From Variovorax sp. E3 (lineage in GTDB: Bacteria; Pseudomonadota; Gammaproteobacteria; Burkholderiales; Burkholderiaceae_C), in contig NZ_MOWM01000056.1 in assembly GCF_016082275.1 (NCBI RefSeq), positions 1 to 41,825 on the forward strand: 41,825 bases of DNA, given 5' to 3'. This document shows positions 23,752 to 32,858 of this stretch, one piece after another. The notes under the pieces were generated by a model. That model did not search any database, was not told the origin of the DNA, and worked only from the letters and a program-made list of their open reading frames with translations. The stretch's first letter is position 1. Every line of letters begins with the position of its first letter. The position numbers were made by a program, and so were the translations under genes.

Positions 23752-24903
23752 ATGCTGGGTTTCAACCGAATCACGATCAAGAAGAGCGAACGCGCGCTGC
23801 TGCTGCGCAACGGCGATTTCGAGCAACTGCTGGGCGCCGGCAAGCACTGGGTGTTCTCCGGCTTGGACAAGGTGCAACTGGAGCGCTTCGCGCTGACCCA
23901 GCCCGCGTTCGAGCACGAACTGACCGACTACTTTCTGGCGCAGGAGCCCGCGCTGGTGGAGCGCGAGTTCGTGCATGTGTCGCTCGGCGAAACCGAAGTC
24001 GGCCTGCGGCTGGAAGACGGCGTGCTGGTGCAGATCCTGCCGCCCGCCACGCGCAAGCTGTATTGGCGCGGCTTGCGTGCGCAGCGCGTCGATGTGATCG
24101 ACGTGGCAAGCGACGCACGCCTGCCGGCCGAGCTGGTGTCCAAGCTGCAGAGCGTGGCCCTGCGTCCGCGTGCGGTGGCGGGCCTGGACGGTGTGCTGCT
24201 GGTGCAGGTGCCGGAGTTCCATGTCGGCGTGCTGACGCTCCAGGGCCAGATGCAGGAACTGCTGGCGCCGGGCAACCATGGTTTCTGGCGCTTCAACCGG
24301 CAGGTGGCCGTGACCTGCGTGGACCTGCGTTCGCAGATCGCCGAAGTGAGCGGCCAGGAAATCCTGACCCGCGACAAGGTGGGCCTGCGCTTGAACATGT
24401 CGGCGGTGTGGCACTTCACCGACGTGCGGCAGGCCATGGCGCAGATGCCGAAGCCGGCCGACCACGTGTACCGCGAGCCGCAGTTCGGGCTGCGCGCCGC
24501 CGTGGGCGAGCAGACGCTCGATGCGCTGCTGGAGAACAAGTCGGCCATCGACCAGACGGTGCTGGCGCAAGTGCGCGAGCGTTTGCAGGGCACCGGCATC
24601 GCGCTGGAAAGCGTGGGCGTGAAGGACATCATCCTGCCCGGCGAGATGAAGACCATCCTCGCTCAGGTGGTGGAGGCGGAGAAGTCGGCGCAGGCCAACG
24701 TGATCCGCCGCCGCGAGGAAACCGCGGCCACGCGCTCGCTGCTGAACACCGCCAAGGTGATGGAGGGCAACCCCGTCGCGTTGCGGATGAAGGAGCTCGA
24801 AACGCTGGAACGCGTGGCCGAGCGCATCGACAAGATCTCCGTGATCGGCGGTCTGGACCAGGTGCTCAACGGGTTGGTGACGCTGCGGCCGAACGCCCCT
24901 TGA
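23752..24903 (+). CDS. Slipin family (SPFH/band 7) protein of the rtc operon
   Basis: A 383-residue SPFH-domain protein. The band-7 core lies at about 180-310, with VTCVDLRSQIAEVSGQEILT, LDALLENKSAIDQTVLAQV and the slipin-like VGVKDIILPGEMKTILAQVV; a coiled-coil helix (EAEKSAQANVIRRREETAAT) follows. Unlike ordinary slipins, the N-terminus (LGFNRITIKKSERALLLRNG) has no membrane hairpin, so it may be soluble or peripheral. Slipins are recurrent neighbours of RtcB in repair operons, where they are thought to scaffold assemblies; the mechanism is unknown. First protein gene after the sigma54 leader, with GGGAG as ribosome-binding site. Confidence 0.9.
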   Translation: MLGFNRITIKKSERALLLRNGDFEQLLGAGKHWVFSGLDKVQLERFALTQPAFEHELTDYFLAQEPALVEREFVHVSLGETEVGLRLEDGVLVQILPPATRKLYWRGLRAQRVDVIDVASDARLPAELVSKLQSVALRPRAVAGLDGVLLVQVPEFHVGVLTLQGQMQELLAPGNHGFWRFNRQVAVTCVDLRSQIAEVSGQEILTRDKVGLRLNMSAVWHFTDVRQAMAQMPKPADHVYREPQFGLRAAVGEQTLDALLENKSAIDQTVLAQVRERLQGTGIALESVGVKDIILPGEMKTILAQVVEAEKSAQANVIRRREETAATRSLLNTAKVMEGNPVALRMKELETLERVAERIDKISVIGGLDQVLNGLVTLRPNAP

Positions 24904-24945
24904 GTCGCGCATTCGAGAGAGACAGAGAGAGAAGGGAAGAAGAGA

Positions 24946-25443
24946 ATGACCGAAGAAGAATTGCAGTCGCAAGACGAGCTCATCGCCTACCACCTGCACG
25001 ATGCGGGCTGGGCAGAGATGCGGCTCAGTGCCGCACCCGAGCGATTGGGCTTTGCGGTGTCTTACCTGCACGATTCGCTCGGCGACCTGGCACGCATGGG
25101 CCTTGCCCTGCAGAAGGGCGCCGGGCGCGCCGAGGCGGTGTTCATGGACGAGCCGGGCGAGGCGATTCTTGTGGTCTCGGGCGCCGGGAACACCTTGCAG
25201 TACGAGCTGCGCCAGTACCGTGACTGGGCCAGCTGGGGCATCGTCGCGCTCGAAGCCCACGAGGTGGTGGCGCGCGGCGAGATCGGGCGTGCCGGGCTGG
25301 TCGGCAACATCCATGCGATCCTGCGGCGCATTCACGATGACGTGGGGCCGCAGCGATACCGCGAGATGTGGGTCGAGCACGACTTCCCGCTGCAGGACTA
25401 CGAACGCCTGTCGATCGCGCTGCACAAGCGCGCGATGACCTGA
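24946..25443 (+). CDS. Conserved-looking hypothetical protein of the rtc operon
   Basis: A 165-residue cytoplasmic protein of no family I recognise. It is acidic at the N-terminus (TEEELQSQDELIAYHLHDAG) and contains YLHDSLGDLARMGLALQ and LQYELRQYRDWASWGIVAL, suggesting a compact alpha/beta domain. No signal peptide or membrane segment. It sits between slipin and rtcB with gaps of about 42 bp on both sides and purine-rich ribosome-binding sites (AGAGAAGGGAAG), so it is surely co-expressed with them. A role in RNA repair is guilt by association only. Confidence 0.75.
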   Translation: MTEEELQSQDELIAYHLHDAGWAEMRLSAAPERLGFAVSYLHDSLGDLARMGLALQKGAGRAEAVFMDEPGEAILVVSGAGNTLQYELRQYRDWASWGIVALEAHEVVARGEIGRAGLVGNIHAILRRIHDDVGPQRYREMWVEHDFPLQDYERLSIALHKRAMT

Positions 25444-25486
25444 GGCGACACGGAACGAACGAAGAAGAGAACAGAAGAGGACGAAG

Positions 25487-26719
25487 ATGAACGCAGAACA
25501 AACGAACTACAACCTGCACGAAGTCGAGAACGGCGTGCCCGTGAAGATGTGGACCCGCGGCGTGCCCGTGGAAGCCGAGGCGCAGAAGCAGCTGGAAAAC
25601 GCCGCGCGCCTGCCTATCGTGTTCAAGCACATCGCGGCCATGCCCGACGTGCACTACGGCATCGGTGCGACCGTGGGTTCGGTGATCCCGACCTTCAAGG
25701 CCATCATCCCGGCCGCGGTGGGCGTGGACATCGGTTGCGGAATGATGGCGTGCAAGACCACGCTCAACGCGCGCGACCTGCCCGACAACCTGGGCCCGCT
25801 GCGCTCGGCGATCGAGAAGGCCGTGCCGCACGGAAGCAACCCCAAGCGCATGGGCCGCGACAAGGGTTCGTGGGAAACGCCGCCTGACGAAACCGATGCG
25901 GCCTGGGCCCAGCTGGTGAACGAGTTCGACCTGATCTGCGAGGACTACCCGCGCCTGCAGAACACCAACAACCACAAGCATCTGGGAACGCTGGGTACGG
26001 GCAACCACTTCATCGAGGTGTGCCTGGACGAAGCGGGAGCCGTGTGGTTCATGCTGCACTCGGGTTCGCGCGGAGTGGGTAACGCCATCGGCACGCACTT
26101 CATCGAGCTGGCCAAGAAGGACGCGGAACTGCACCAGCGCAACCTGCCCGATCAGGACCTGGCGTACTTCGAGGAAGGCGCCCAGTACTTCGGCGACTAC
26201 GTGCGCGCGGTGGGTTGGGCCCAGAAGTTCGCGCGTGCGAACCGCGAGGTGATGATGCAGCGCGTGGTCGCGGCCGCGCGCAAGGTAATCACCAAGCCTT
26301 TCGAGGCGCATGTGGAAGCGGTGAACTGCCACCACAACTACGTGAGCCGCGAAACGCACTTCGGTGAAGACGTACTCGTGACCCGCAAGGGTGCGGTGAG
26401 CGCCAAGGCCGGCGAGCTGGGGATCATTCCCGGCAGCATGGGCGCCAAGAGCTTCATCGTGCGCGGAAAGGGCAACCCCGAGAGCTTCATGAGCTGCAGC
26501 CACGGCGCCGGTCGAAAGATGAGCCGTACCAAGGCGAAGAAGCTCTTCACCATCGCCGACCAGATCGCCGCGACGCAAGGCGTGGAATGCCGAAAAGACG
26601 CCGACGTGATCGACGAGATTCCGATGGCCTACAAGGACATCGACGCGGTGATGGATGCGCAGAAGGACCTGGTGGAGGTGGTTTACACGCTCAAGCAGGT
26701 CGTGTGCGTGAAGGGTTGA
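25487..26719 (+). CDS. rtcB: RNA-splicing/repair ligase RtcB
   Basis: A 410-residue RtcB ligase, which joins RNA 2',3'-cyclic-phosphate or 3'-phosphate ends to 5'-OH ends with GTP and Mn2+. All signature residues are present: Asp81 and Cys84 in GVDIGCGMM, His174 in GTLGTGNHFIE, His191 in LHSGSRGVGN, the NCHHNYV histidines (282-283) and the guanylylated His339 in SCSHGAGRKMSR. MPDVHYGIGATVGSVI near residue 52 is also diagnostic. Length equals the E. coli enzyme. No archease gene is seen in the window. The stop codon overlaps a possible TTG start of the next gene. Confidence 0.97.
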   Translation: MNAEQTNYNLHEVENGVPVKMWTRGVPVEAEAQKQLENAARLPIVFKHIAAMPDVHYGIGATVGSVIPTFKAIIPAAVGVDIGCGMMACKTTLNARDLPDNLGPLRSAIEKAVPHGSNPKRMGRDKGSWETPPDETDAAWAQLVNEFDLICEDYPRLQNTNNHKHLGTLGTGNHFIEVCLDEAGAVWFMLHSGSRGVGNAIGTHFIELAKKDAELHQRNLPDQDLAYFEEGAQYFGDYVRAVGWAQKFARANREVMMQRVVAAARKVITKPFEAHVEAVNCHHNYVSRETHFGEDVLVTRKGAVSAKAGELGIIPGSMGAKSFIVRGKGNPESFMSCSHGAGRKMSRTKAKKLFTIADQIAATQGVECRKDADVIDEIPMAYKDIDAVMDAQKDLVEVVYTLKQVVCVKG

Positions 26720-26721
26720 AC

Positions 26722-27009
26722 GTGGGCGTGGAATATCGCGTCAAGGTCACGTTGCCGTCGCGCGCCGTGGCGGAAGGCATGTGCAGGAAGGCGGGCATCG
26801 GCTGCCACCTGCGCATGGACGGCGCGCGTGCGGATTTCTATCCCGCGCCGCCGTCCTCGCCCTCTGAATGGGCCCAGGTCTCGGTGAGCATCGAGGCAGA
26901 TGGCTTCGTCGTCTGCCTGCTTGCGAACAGCAACTTCGCGCGGCAGGTGTTGGGCTGCATCGTTCAACTTGCCGCGGGCGAAGGTATCGTGACAGTGGAA
27001 GCGCTATAG
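26722..27009 (+). CDS. Small hypothetical protein of the rtc operon
   Basis: A 95-residue protein starting at one of several close codons (TTG 26716, GTG 26722, GTG 26728); GTG 26722, 2 bp after the rtcB stop, is used. Sequence MGVEYRVKVTLPSRAV... to IVTVEAL looks like a small alternating beta/alpha domain, with VSIEADGFVVCLLANS in the middle. No family recognised and no membrane segment. Tight coupling to rtcB argues that it is a genuine gene. Confidence 0.6.
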   Translation: MGVEYRVKVTLPSRAVAEGMCRKAGIGCHLRMDGARADFYPAPPSSPSEWAQVSVSIEADGFVVCLLANSNFARQVLGCIVQLAAGEGIVTVEAL

Positions 27010-27067
27010 AAGGTTTTCGGGAGAACGACCGGCCTTCGTAGCGACGTATTGCGAAGGTGGGAAGAAA

Positions 27068-27724
27068 ATGAAAAGCAACAAGCAGCGGCGTGCCGAGATC
27101 AAGGCGCGGCGCCTCGAACGTGCGGCGGCACTGGAAGCCAGGCTGCGCGTGCGCGATGTGCGGACGCCCAGGGTCTGGGAGTCCGTGCCAGGTCTGGAGG
27201 TGGCCGACAAGTCCAAACTTGCGCACTGCAACACCTTGTACGGCGAGGTGCCCGACTTCTATATCGACCGTGTCTTCACGTGCCGCGATTGCAGCGCCGA
27301 GGAAGTGTGGACGGCCAAGCAGCAGAAGTGGTGGTACGAGTCCGCGCAAGGATCGATTTACAGTCACGCGGTTCGATGCAGCGCGTGCCGGAAGGCGCGG
27401 CGCCAGTTGCAAGCAACGGCTTCGGCGCATGCGGGTGCCAACCTGTTGCGCGAGGAGGTGGCGCGGTTGCGTGCCCTCGCCGCAGCCAAGCCCAATGCCG
27501 TAGCCTTGGCAGAAATAGATGCCGCCTTGCAGAGCAAGTGGCGAAGCCTGCGCGTCGTTGCGATCGAGGTCATGGGGCGCTGGGGTGGCCCGGAACAGGT
27601 CGTGCGGTTGAAAGCCTTCGTGGCCGGCCATCCGGGCGGAAGCAATCACCGTTGGTGGGAGCGCGAGGCAGCGGATGCGGCCGCAAAAGCATTGGCTCGC
27701 CTTGCGGAGGAAAAGACAAAATGA
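27068..27724 (+). CDS. Zinc-ribbon protein of the rtc operon
   Basis: A 218-residue basic protein with three parts: an N-terminal very basic helix (SNKQRRAEIKARRLERAAAL) suited to RNA binding; a probable zinc ribbon with CRDC (Cys72, Cys75) and CSAC (Cys104, Cys107) around an aromatic KQQKWWYESAQGS, as in zf-trcl-like ribbons; and a C-terminal helical segment (KWRSLRVVAIEVMGRWGGPE) resembling HEAT repeats. Its ATG is preceded by GAAGGTGGGAAG and its stop overlaps the RNase Z start (ATGA). Function unknown; RNA binding is inferred from charge and context. Confidence 0.75.
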   Translation: MKSNKQRRAEIKARRLERAAALEARLRVRDVRTPRVWESVPGLEVADKSKLAHCNTLYGEVPDFYIDRVFTCRDCSAEEVWTAKQQKWWYESAQGSIYSHAVRCSACRKARRQLQATASAHAGANLLREEVARLRALAAAKPNAVALAEIDAALQSKWRSLRVVAIEVMGRWGGPEQVVRLKAFVAGHPGGSNHRWWEREAADAAAKALARLAEEKTK

Positions 27725-28679
27725 TGATGAAACTGACTTTCCTGGGGACCTCTTCCGGCACCCCCACACGCCATCGCAACGTCTCCGGCCTCGCCGTGCA
27801 GACGGTGCTGGGCGCTGACTGGTTCCTGGTCGACTGCGGCGAAGGCACGCAGCATCGCGTGCTGCAAACGCCGCTGTCGCTGAACGACCTGGCCGCCGTC
27901 TGCATCACGCATGTGCACGGCGACCATTGCTACGGACTGCCGGGCCTGCTCGCGAGCGCGGGCATGAACAAGCGCACCAAGCCGCTGAAGCTGATCGCGC
28001 CGCTGCCGGTGTGGCAGTGGTTCCAGGCCACGCGCGACCTGACGGACCTGCATCTGCCCTACGAAATCGAGCACGTCGATCTCGAAGACCGTGCGCTCGT
28101 GCATGCCGCACCCGGCGTTCGCATCGAGTGCCATGTGTTGCGCCATCGCGTGCCCAGCCACGCCTTCCGCGTGCAGGTCGAAACGCGCCGTTCGCGATTG
28201 AAAGCCGACGCGCTGCGCGCCATCGGCCTACCGCCCGGCCCCGCATGCGCGCGCTGCAGACCGGCGAAGACGTGCCTTTCAACGGCCAGGTGCTGCGCGG
28301 CGCCGACTACACCGACACGCAGGTCGACACGGCCACCGCCGTGCTGGGCGGCGACAACGCCGAGCCCGCGTTGCTGCTCGACGCCTGCAAGGGCGCGCAG
28401 CTGCTGGTGCACGAAGCCACTTTCACGCAGGACGCGCTCGACAAGGTCGGCCCCGGGCCGATGCACAGTTCCGCGCGCCTGCTCGCTGAGTTCGCGCAAA
28501 CGGCCGAAGTGCCCAACCTGGTCCTCACGCATTTCAGCGCGCGCCACCAGAACGACGAGGGCATGGCCGCATTGATGGCTGAGACGAAGGCGCACTACAA
28601 CGGCAATGCGTTTCTTGCCAACGACCTGGATGTTTATGAACTCGACAGTGCCGGCCACGTAGCCGTCACCCGAGCTTGA
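27721..28679 (+). CDS. Ribonuclease Z (RNase BN/ElaC-type) (frameshift as read)
   Basis: A metallo-beta-lactamase-fold tRNA 3'-processing nuclease, 319 residues when one base is restored. It starts KLTFLGTSSGTPTRHRNVSG, the RNase Z hallmark, has the metal motif HVHGDH (64-69), and after the break continues RMRALQTGEDV and ends with the conserved NLVLTHFSARH. The frame breaks in the C-run 28239-28242 (GGCCCCGCATG, expected GGCCCCCGCATG). RNase Z normally removes tRNA 3' trailers; its place between a zinc-ribbon protein and RlaP suggests trimming of damaged tRNA 3' ends before repair. The start overlaps the upstream gene; ATGs at 27724 and 27727 are alternatives. Confidence 0.88.
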
Positions 28680-28696
28680 AGGAGGAAAAAGAAGAA

Positions 28697-29541
28697 ATGA
28701 GCACTGAGAAAGAAGAGTTCCTGCGCTCCGCCCACCCGATCGACCCCGCCATGCGCGCACAGATCATGGAGGCCCTGCGCGGCATCGAAGCCGAGCACGA
28801 CGTCACCGTGCTCTTCGCCTGCGAATCCGGCAGCCGCGGCTGGGGCTTCGCTTCGCCCGACAGCGACTACGACGTGCGCTTCATCTACGTGAACCGCCTG
28901 CCGTGGTACCTCACGGTGGCGCCGCGTCGCGACGTGATCGAACTGCCGATCAGCGGCGACCTCGATATCAACGGCTGGGACCTGCGCAAGGCGCTGGGCC
29001 TGATGCGCGAGTCGAACCCGACGCTGCTCGAATGGCTGCGTTCGCCCATCGTCTACCGCGACGACGCGGTGGCGATGCCGCGTTTTCGTGCGCTGTCGGA
29101 GGCGGTGTTCTCCACGCGCGCGGCTGGCATCACTACACCTCGATGGCGAAGAAGAACTTTCGCGAGCACCTGCAGGCCGACGAGGTGCGCTACAAGAAGT
29201 ACCTCTACGTGCTGCGCCCGCTGCTGGCTGCGCGCTGGATCCGCGCGCGGCCCGGCGTGCCGCCGATGCGTTTCGCCGACCTGGCGCAGCACACGCTCGA
29301 CGCGGCGCGCGACGCCGCGCTGATCGCCGAGATCAACGCACTGCTCGAGGTGAAGATGCGCGCCGGCGAAGCCGCGACCAGCCCGCGCTGGCCCGGCATC
29401 CACGCGTTCATCGAAGCCGAGCTGGCCGCCAACGCGGCCGAACCCATCACGCCGCTGCCTTCGGCCGATGGCTCCGGGCTCGATGCATTCCTGCATGAAA
29501 CGGTGCTGCGCTTCGATGGCGCGGCCATGGAGGTCGTATGA
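28697..29541 (+). CDS. RlaP-type nucleotidyltransferase (RNA-repair polymerase-beta family) (frameshift as read)
   Basis: A 281-residue (corrected) polymerase-beta-fold nucleotidyltransferase of the RlaP / PF10127 type, named as an RNA-repair-ligase-associated polymerase. The active site is GSRGWGFASPDSDYDVRF: the GS motif (45-46) and catalytic Asp57 and Asp59. After the break the text resumes WHHYTSMAKKNFREHLQADE and continues to the natural stop. The break is near 29123 (GCGCGGCTGGCAT; adding one C gives GCC TGG CAT). It probably adds nucleotides to trimmed tRNA 3' ends or otherwise modifies RNA ends; the family role is inferred from genome neighbourhoods. AAGGAGG lies upstream of the ATG. 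Confidence 0.87.
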
Positions 29542-29658
29542 TGTTCGTGAGCGGCTATGTGGGTCCTTCCTTCTTCCATCCACTGAATCCAGGGTCTGCG
29601 CTTTCCGCTCTTTTTTCGTGCGCCGTGCCTTCGCACCGGCGCTTGCGCAGGTCATGCA

Positions 29659-31733
29659 ATGAACGGCCAGATCTACCTGCGCCGACGTTCGCGTGTGCTG
29701 GCCCAGCCCGGCCGCGCGATGCTGCCGCCGGCCTACCTGGCGACGCTCTACAAGGAACTCGAGGCGCTCGGCTTCACGCTGTCGCCGGCGCTGGACGCCT
29801 GCCTGGGCACGTGGGAGGCACGGCCTTTCGAGGTGTTCTACAAGGCGCTGCTCAAGGACATTCGGGAGATGAAGGGCGTGCACCACACGTGGCGCCCGCT
29901 CTACCCGGACTTTCCCGCGCAGGTCGTGCGGGCCAGCGCGGCCGAGCTGTTTCTCAACGCGGTGCGGCACTACGCGAGCTTCGGAACCTGGCGGCCCGAC
30001 GAAACGGCTTCGCCCCGCCGCGACCTGGGCGAAGCCGCGCGCCGCGCGCACCTGCGAACCATCGACATCGGAACGCAGCAAGACTTCGAACAGATCTTCA
30101 CGCAGCTGGCCGGCGCGCGCAGTTCGCTCTCGCCGCAGGACAAGGACGACCTCGACTGGTTCGTGCGCCAGTACGGCGGCAAGGTGTACGCCTGGATGCC
30201 GGCGCAGTTCGTGTCGAAGGAAAACCTCGCCACGCTCGGCGGTGCGCTGCTGCGCGCGGAAGAACCGGGTGCGTTGCCTTTTCTCGAGGCGCATCTGCAG
30301 ACCGCGACCGATGTGCTGCGGCTGGCCGTGGCGTGGAGCAAGGGCGACGTGTCGCTCGCCGAGCCGACGAAGTTCGCGCGCATGAAGCGCCCGATGCGCC
30401 GCTGGCTCATCGCGATGATGGACCGCTGCGGCAGCGTGGCCGAAGACATGGCGCGCCGCCCCGAGGTGTTCAAGCGGCTGGGCGAGGTGCTGCATCCCGG
30501 CGAATACGCCAAGCGTTTCCCGGCCGCGGCGGCTGCATTCGAAGGCGTGCGCAACGGTGTGCGGCCGCAGGGCTTCAACCACCACATCGAGCGGCAGCTG
30601 GAAATGCGCGCCATCGACGACGCGCTGGCGTTGCTGCCGACGCGGCCCGGTGAATTCGCGCGCCGTCTGGACCACGTGCTGCGCGTGGCGCCGCAACCGG
30701 CCGATGTGCTTGCGCGCTTCGAGGCCGTCGCGGACCAGGCATCGACGGCCGTGCTGTTGCAGGCGATGGTGCAGTTCCGCCGGCGTGGCGAACACACGCT
30801 GCGCAGTTTCTTCCCCAAGGGCGAGACGGCCAACGTCTTCGCCATCGAGGACACGCGCGCCCCTTGCCGCAAGGCGCGGCCGGGGAGGCCGCGGCCTTGT
30901 GCGAAGCCGCGCTGCTGCGGCGCTTTGCGCAGCTTCCGTCGCTCGGCCGCTGCCATGTCGACGCGGACCTGCGCAACTACCTCGTGCCGTTCTCGCAGCG
31001 CTCGGCCTCGAAGGCGCTGCGCACGCTGGTGCGCGGCAGCCGTTTGCCGATGCCGGCGGGCAACATCGTGCGCCTCTTCCTCTGGTGGAAGAACGGCCGC
31101 GAACGCACGGACATCGACCTGTCGGCGGCGCTCTTCGACGCACGCTACAAGTACCTGGACGTGCTTGCGTACTACAACCTGAAGAGCTACGGCGGCGTGC
31201 ACAGCGGCGACATCGTCGATGCGCCGAAGGGAGCGGCGGAGTTCATCGACCTCGACATCGCGCTGCTGCGCGAGAAGGGCGTGCGCTACGTGGTGAGCTC
31301 GATCAACAGCTACACCTCGCAGGCCTTCTGCGACCTGCCCGAGTGCTTCGCGGGCTGGATGGCGCGCGAGTCCGCGGGCTCGGGCGAGATCTTTGAGCCG
31401 TCCACGGTGATCGACAAGGTCGACGTGGCGGCGAACACGACGATCTGCCTGCCGGCGATCTTCGATCTCCAGGCGCGCGAGGTGATCTGGGCGGACATCG
31501 CGCTGAAGCGGTATCCGCTGTGGAACAACGTGCAGAACAATCTCGCGGGCGTGTCGCTGATGCTGCGCTCGCTGGTGGAACTGGCCAAGCCCGATCTCCA
31601 CACGCTCTTCATGCTGCATGCGCGGGCGCGTGGGCAATTGATGGAAACGGCCGGGGAGGCCGAGACGGTGTTCGGCGTGCACCAGGGGATCACGCCTTTC
31701 GACCTGGACAAGATACGCGCCGACTTCATGTAG
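29659..31733 (+). CDS. Large protein with C-terminal TerD-like domain (frameshift as read)
   Basis: A 691-residue (corrected) cytoplasmic protein. Residues 1-400 are mainly helical and unassigned (GQIYLRRRSRVLAQPGRAML, LSPQDKDDLDWFVRQYGGKV). From about residue 470 it resembles TerD-like beta-sandwiches: RTDIDLSAALFDARYKYLDV, GGVHSGDIVDAPKGAAEFID and a VRYVVSSINSYT strand, with acidic positions that could bind Ca2+. The break is near 30866 (CGCGCCCCTTGCCG, expected one more C), after which LPQGAAGEAAALCEAALL continues. TerD-type proteins belong to tellurite/phage/stress systems; their presence in repair operons is poorly explained. It is not a Ro/TROVE protein: no vWA MIDAS motif is visible. 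The 117-bp gap before it contains nothing I can support. Confidence 0.72.
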
Positions 31734-31760
31734 CGGCCGGCGCATTGCAAGAAGAACAAG

Positions 31761-32822
31761 ATGATGACGAACAAGGACAAAGAAACGATCGCGCTGGACG
31801 GCTCGCAAGGCGAGGGCGGCGGGCAGATCCTGCGCACCAGCCTCGCGCTGTCGGTGGCCACGGGCCAGCCGCTGGCCATCGAGAAGATCCGCGCGGGCCG
31901 CGCCAAGCCGGGCCTGATGCGCCAGCACCTGGCGTGCGTGAACGCCGCCGCCGAAATCAGCGGCGCGCAGGTCGAGGGCGCCGAACTCGGCTCGCAGTCG
32001 CTGCGCTTCGCGCCGGGCGCGGTGCGCGCGGGCGACTACCGCTTCTCGATCGCCAGCGCCGGCAGCTGCATGCTGGTGCTGCAGACCGTGCTGCCGCCGT
32101 TGCTGCTGGCCGGCGCGAGCAGCCGCGTGCAGCTCAGCGGCGGCACGCACAACCCGATGGCGCCGCCGTTCCACTTCCTGGAGCGCGCGTTCGCGCCGCT
32201 GGTGCGCCGCCTGGGCGCGGACCTGCAACTGACGCTGCGCCGCTGCGGCTTCTACCCGGCCGGCGGCGGCGAGGTCGAGGCGATCATCGTGCCGGCCGTG
32301 GGCGCGCTGCAGTCATTCGACCTGATGGCGCGCGGCGCGCTCCAGTCGAGCCATGCCGAATGCCTGGCGCCCGGCCTGCCGCGCCATGTGCCGACGCGCG
32401 AACTCGACACGCTGGGCGGCGCCATGGGCTGGTCCGGCGAGCAGCTGCGCCTGGGCGCCGTGCGGCAGAACGAAGGCCCGGGCAATGCGCTGCTGGCCAC
32501 GCTGGCTTATGAGCACATCACCGAGGTCTTCACGGTCTTCGGCGAGAAGTCGATGAGCGCGGAGCAGGTGGCGCATGGCCTTGTCAAGGAACTGCGCGCG
32601 TTCCAGAAGAGCGAAGCCGCCGTCGGCCCGCACCTGGCGGACCAGCTGGCGCTGCTGCTCGCGCTCGCGGCGTGGCAGGGCCATAAGGCCGCGGCCTTCA
32701 CCTGCAGCGAGGTGACCGAGCACACGCGCACCAACTGCGCGGTGATCGAGCGGTTCCTGCCGGTGCGCTTCGCCATCACCGAGCGCCGCGAGGCCTGCAC
32801 GGTGCAGGTCTCTCCGGCCTGA
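31761..32822 (+). CDS. rtcA: RNA 3'-terminal phosphate cyclase RtcA
   Basis: A 353-residue ATP-dependent cyclase that converts RNA 3'-phosphates (or 2'-phosphates) to 2',3'-cyclic phosphates, the ends RtcB can use. The family start GSQGEGGGQILRTSLALS (13-30) and RAGRAKPGLMRQHL are intact, as is the C-terminal part with GPHLADQLALLLALA and TEHTRTN, whose His321 aligns with the adenylylated histidine (E. coli His309). Last gene of the repair operon; 27 bp separate it from the TerD-like gene. No plus-strand terminator with a T-run is seen after it, only the hairpin that serves the convergent marR gene. Confidence 0.96.
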   Translation: MMTNKDKETIALDGSQGEGGGQILRTSLALSVATGQPLAIEKIRAGRAKPGLMRQHLACVNAAAEISGAQVEGAELGSQSLRFAPGAVRAGDYRFSIASAGSCMLVLQTVLPPLLLAGASSRVQLSGGTHNPMAPPFHFLERAFAPLVRRLGADLQLTLRRCGFYPAGGGEVEAIIVPAVGALQSFDLMARGALQSSHAECLAPGLPRHVPTRELDTLGGAMGWSGEQLRLGAVRQNEGPGNALLATLAYEHITEVFTVFGEKSMSAEQVAHGLVKELRAFQKSEAAVGPHLADQLALLLALAAWQGHKAAAFTCSEVTEHTRTNCAVIERFLPVRFAITERREACTVQVSPA

Positions 32823-32831
32823 AGTAGAGAG

Positions 32832-32858
32832 AAAAAACCCGCTCGCTCAGGCGAGCGG
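32832..32858 (-). terminator. Rho-independent terminator of the MarR-family gene
   Basis: CCGCTCGC (32839-32846) pairs with GCGAGCGG (32851-32858) around a TCAG loop; on the minus strand the stem is followed by TTTTTT (A-run 32832-32837). The MarR stop codon lies in the loop. On the plus strand the same hairpin, without a T-run, may slow transcription after rtcA. Confidence 0.88.

Noticed and set aside
29538..29658. Small gene between RlaP and the TerD-like gene
   Set aside because: The frame from about 29541 (MMFVSGYVG...) soon runs into shadow of the next gene and has no recognisable features.
29659..31733. Ro60/Rsr (TROVE domain) protein
   Set aside because: A Ro protein was expected beside a Y-RNA-like element, but the sequence shows no TROVE motifs and no vWA MIDAS; the C-terminus is TerD-like.
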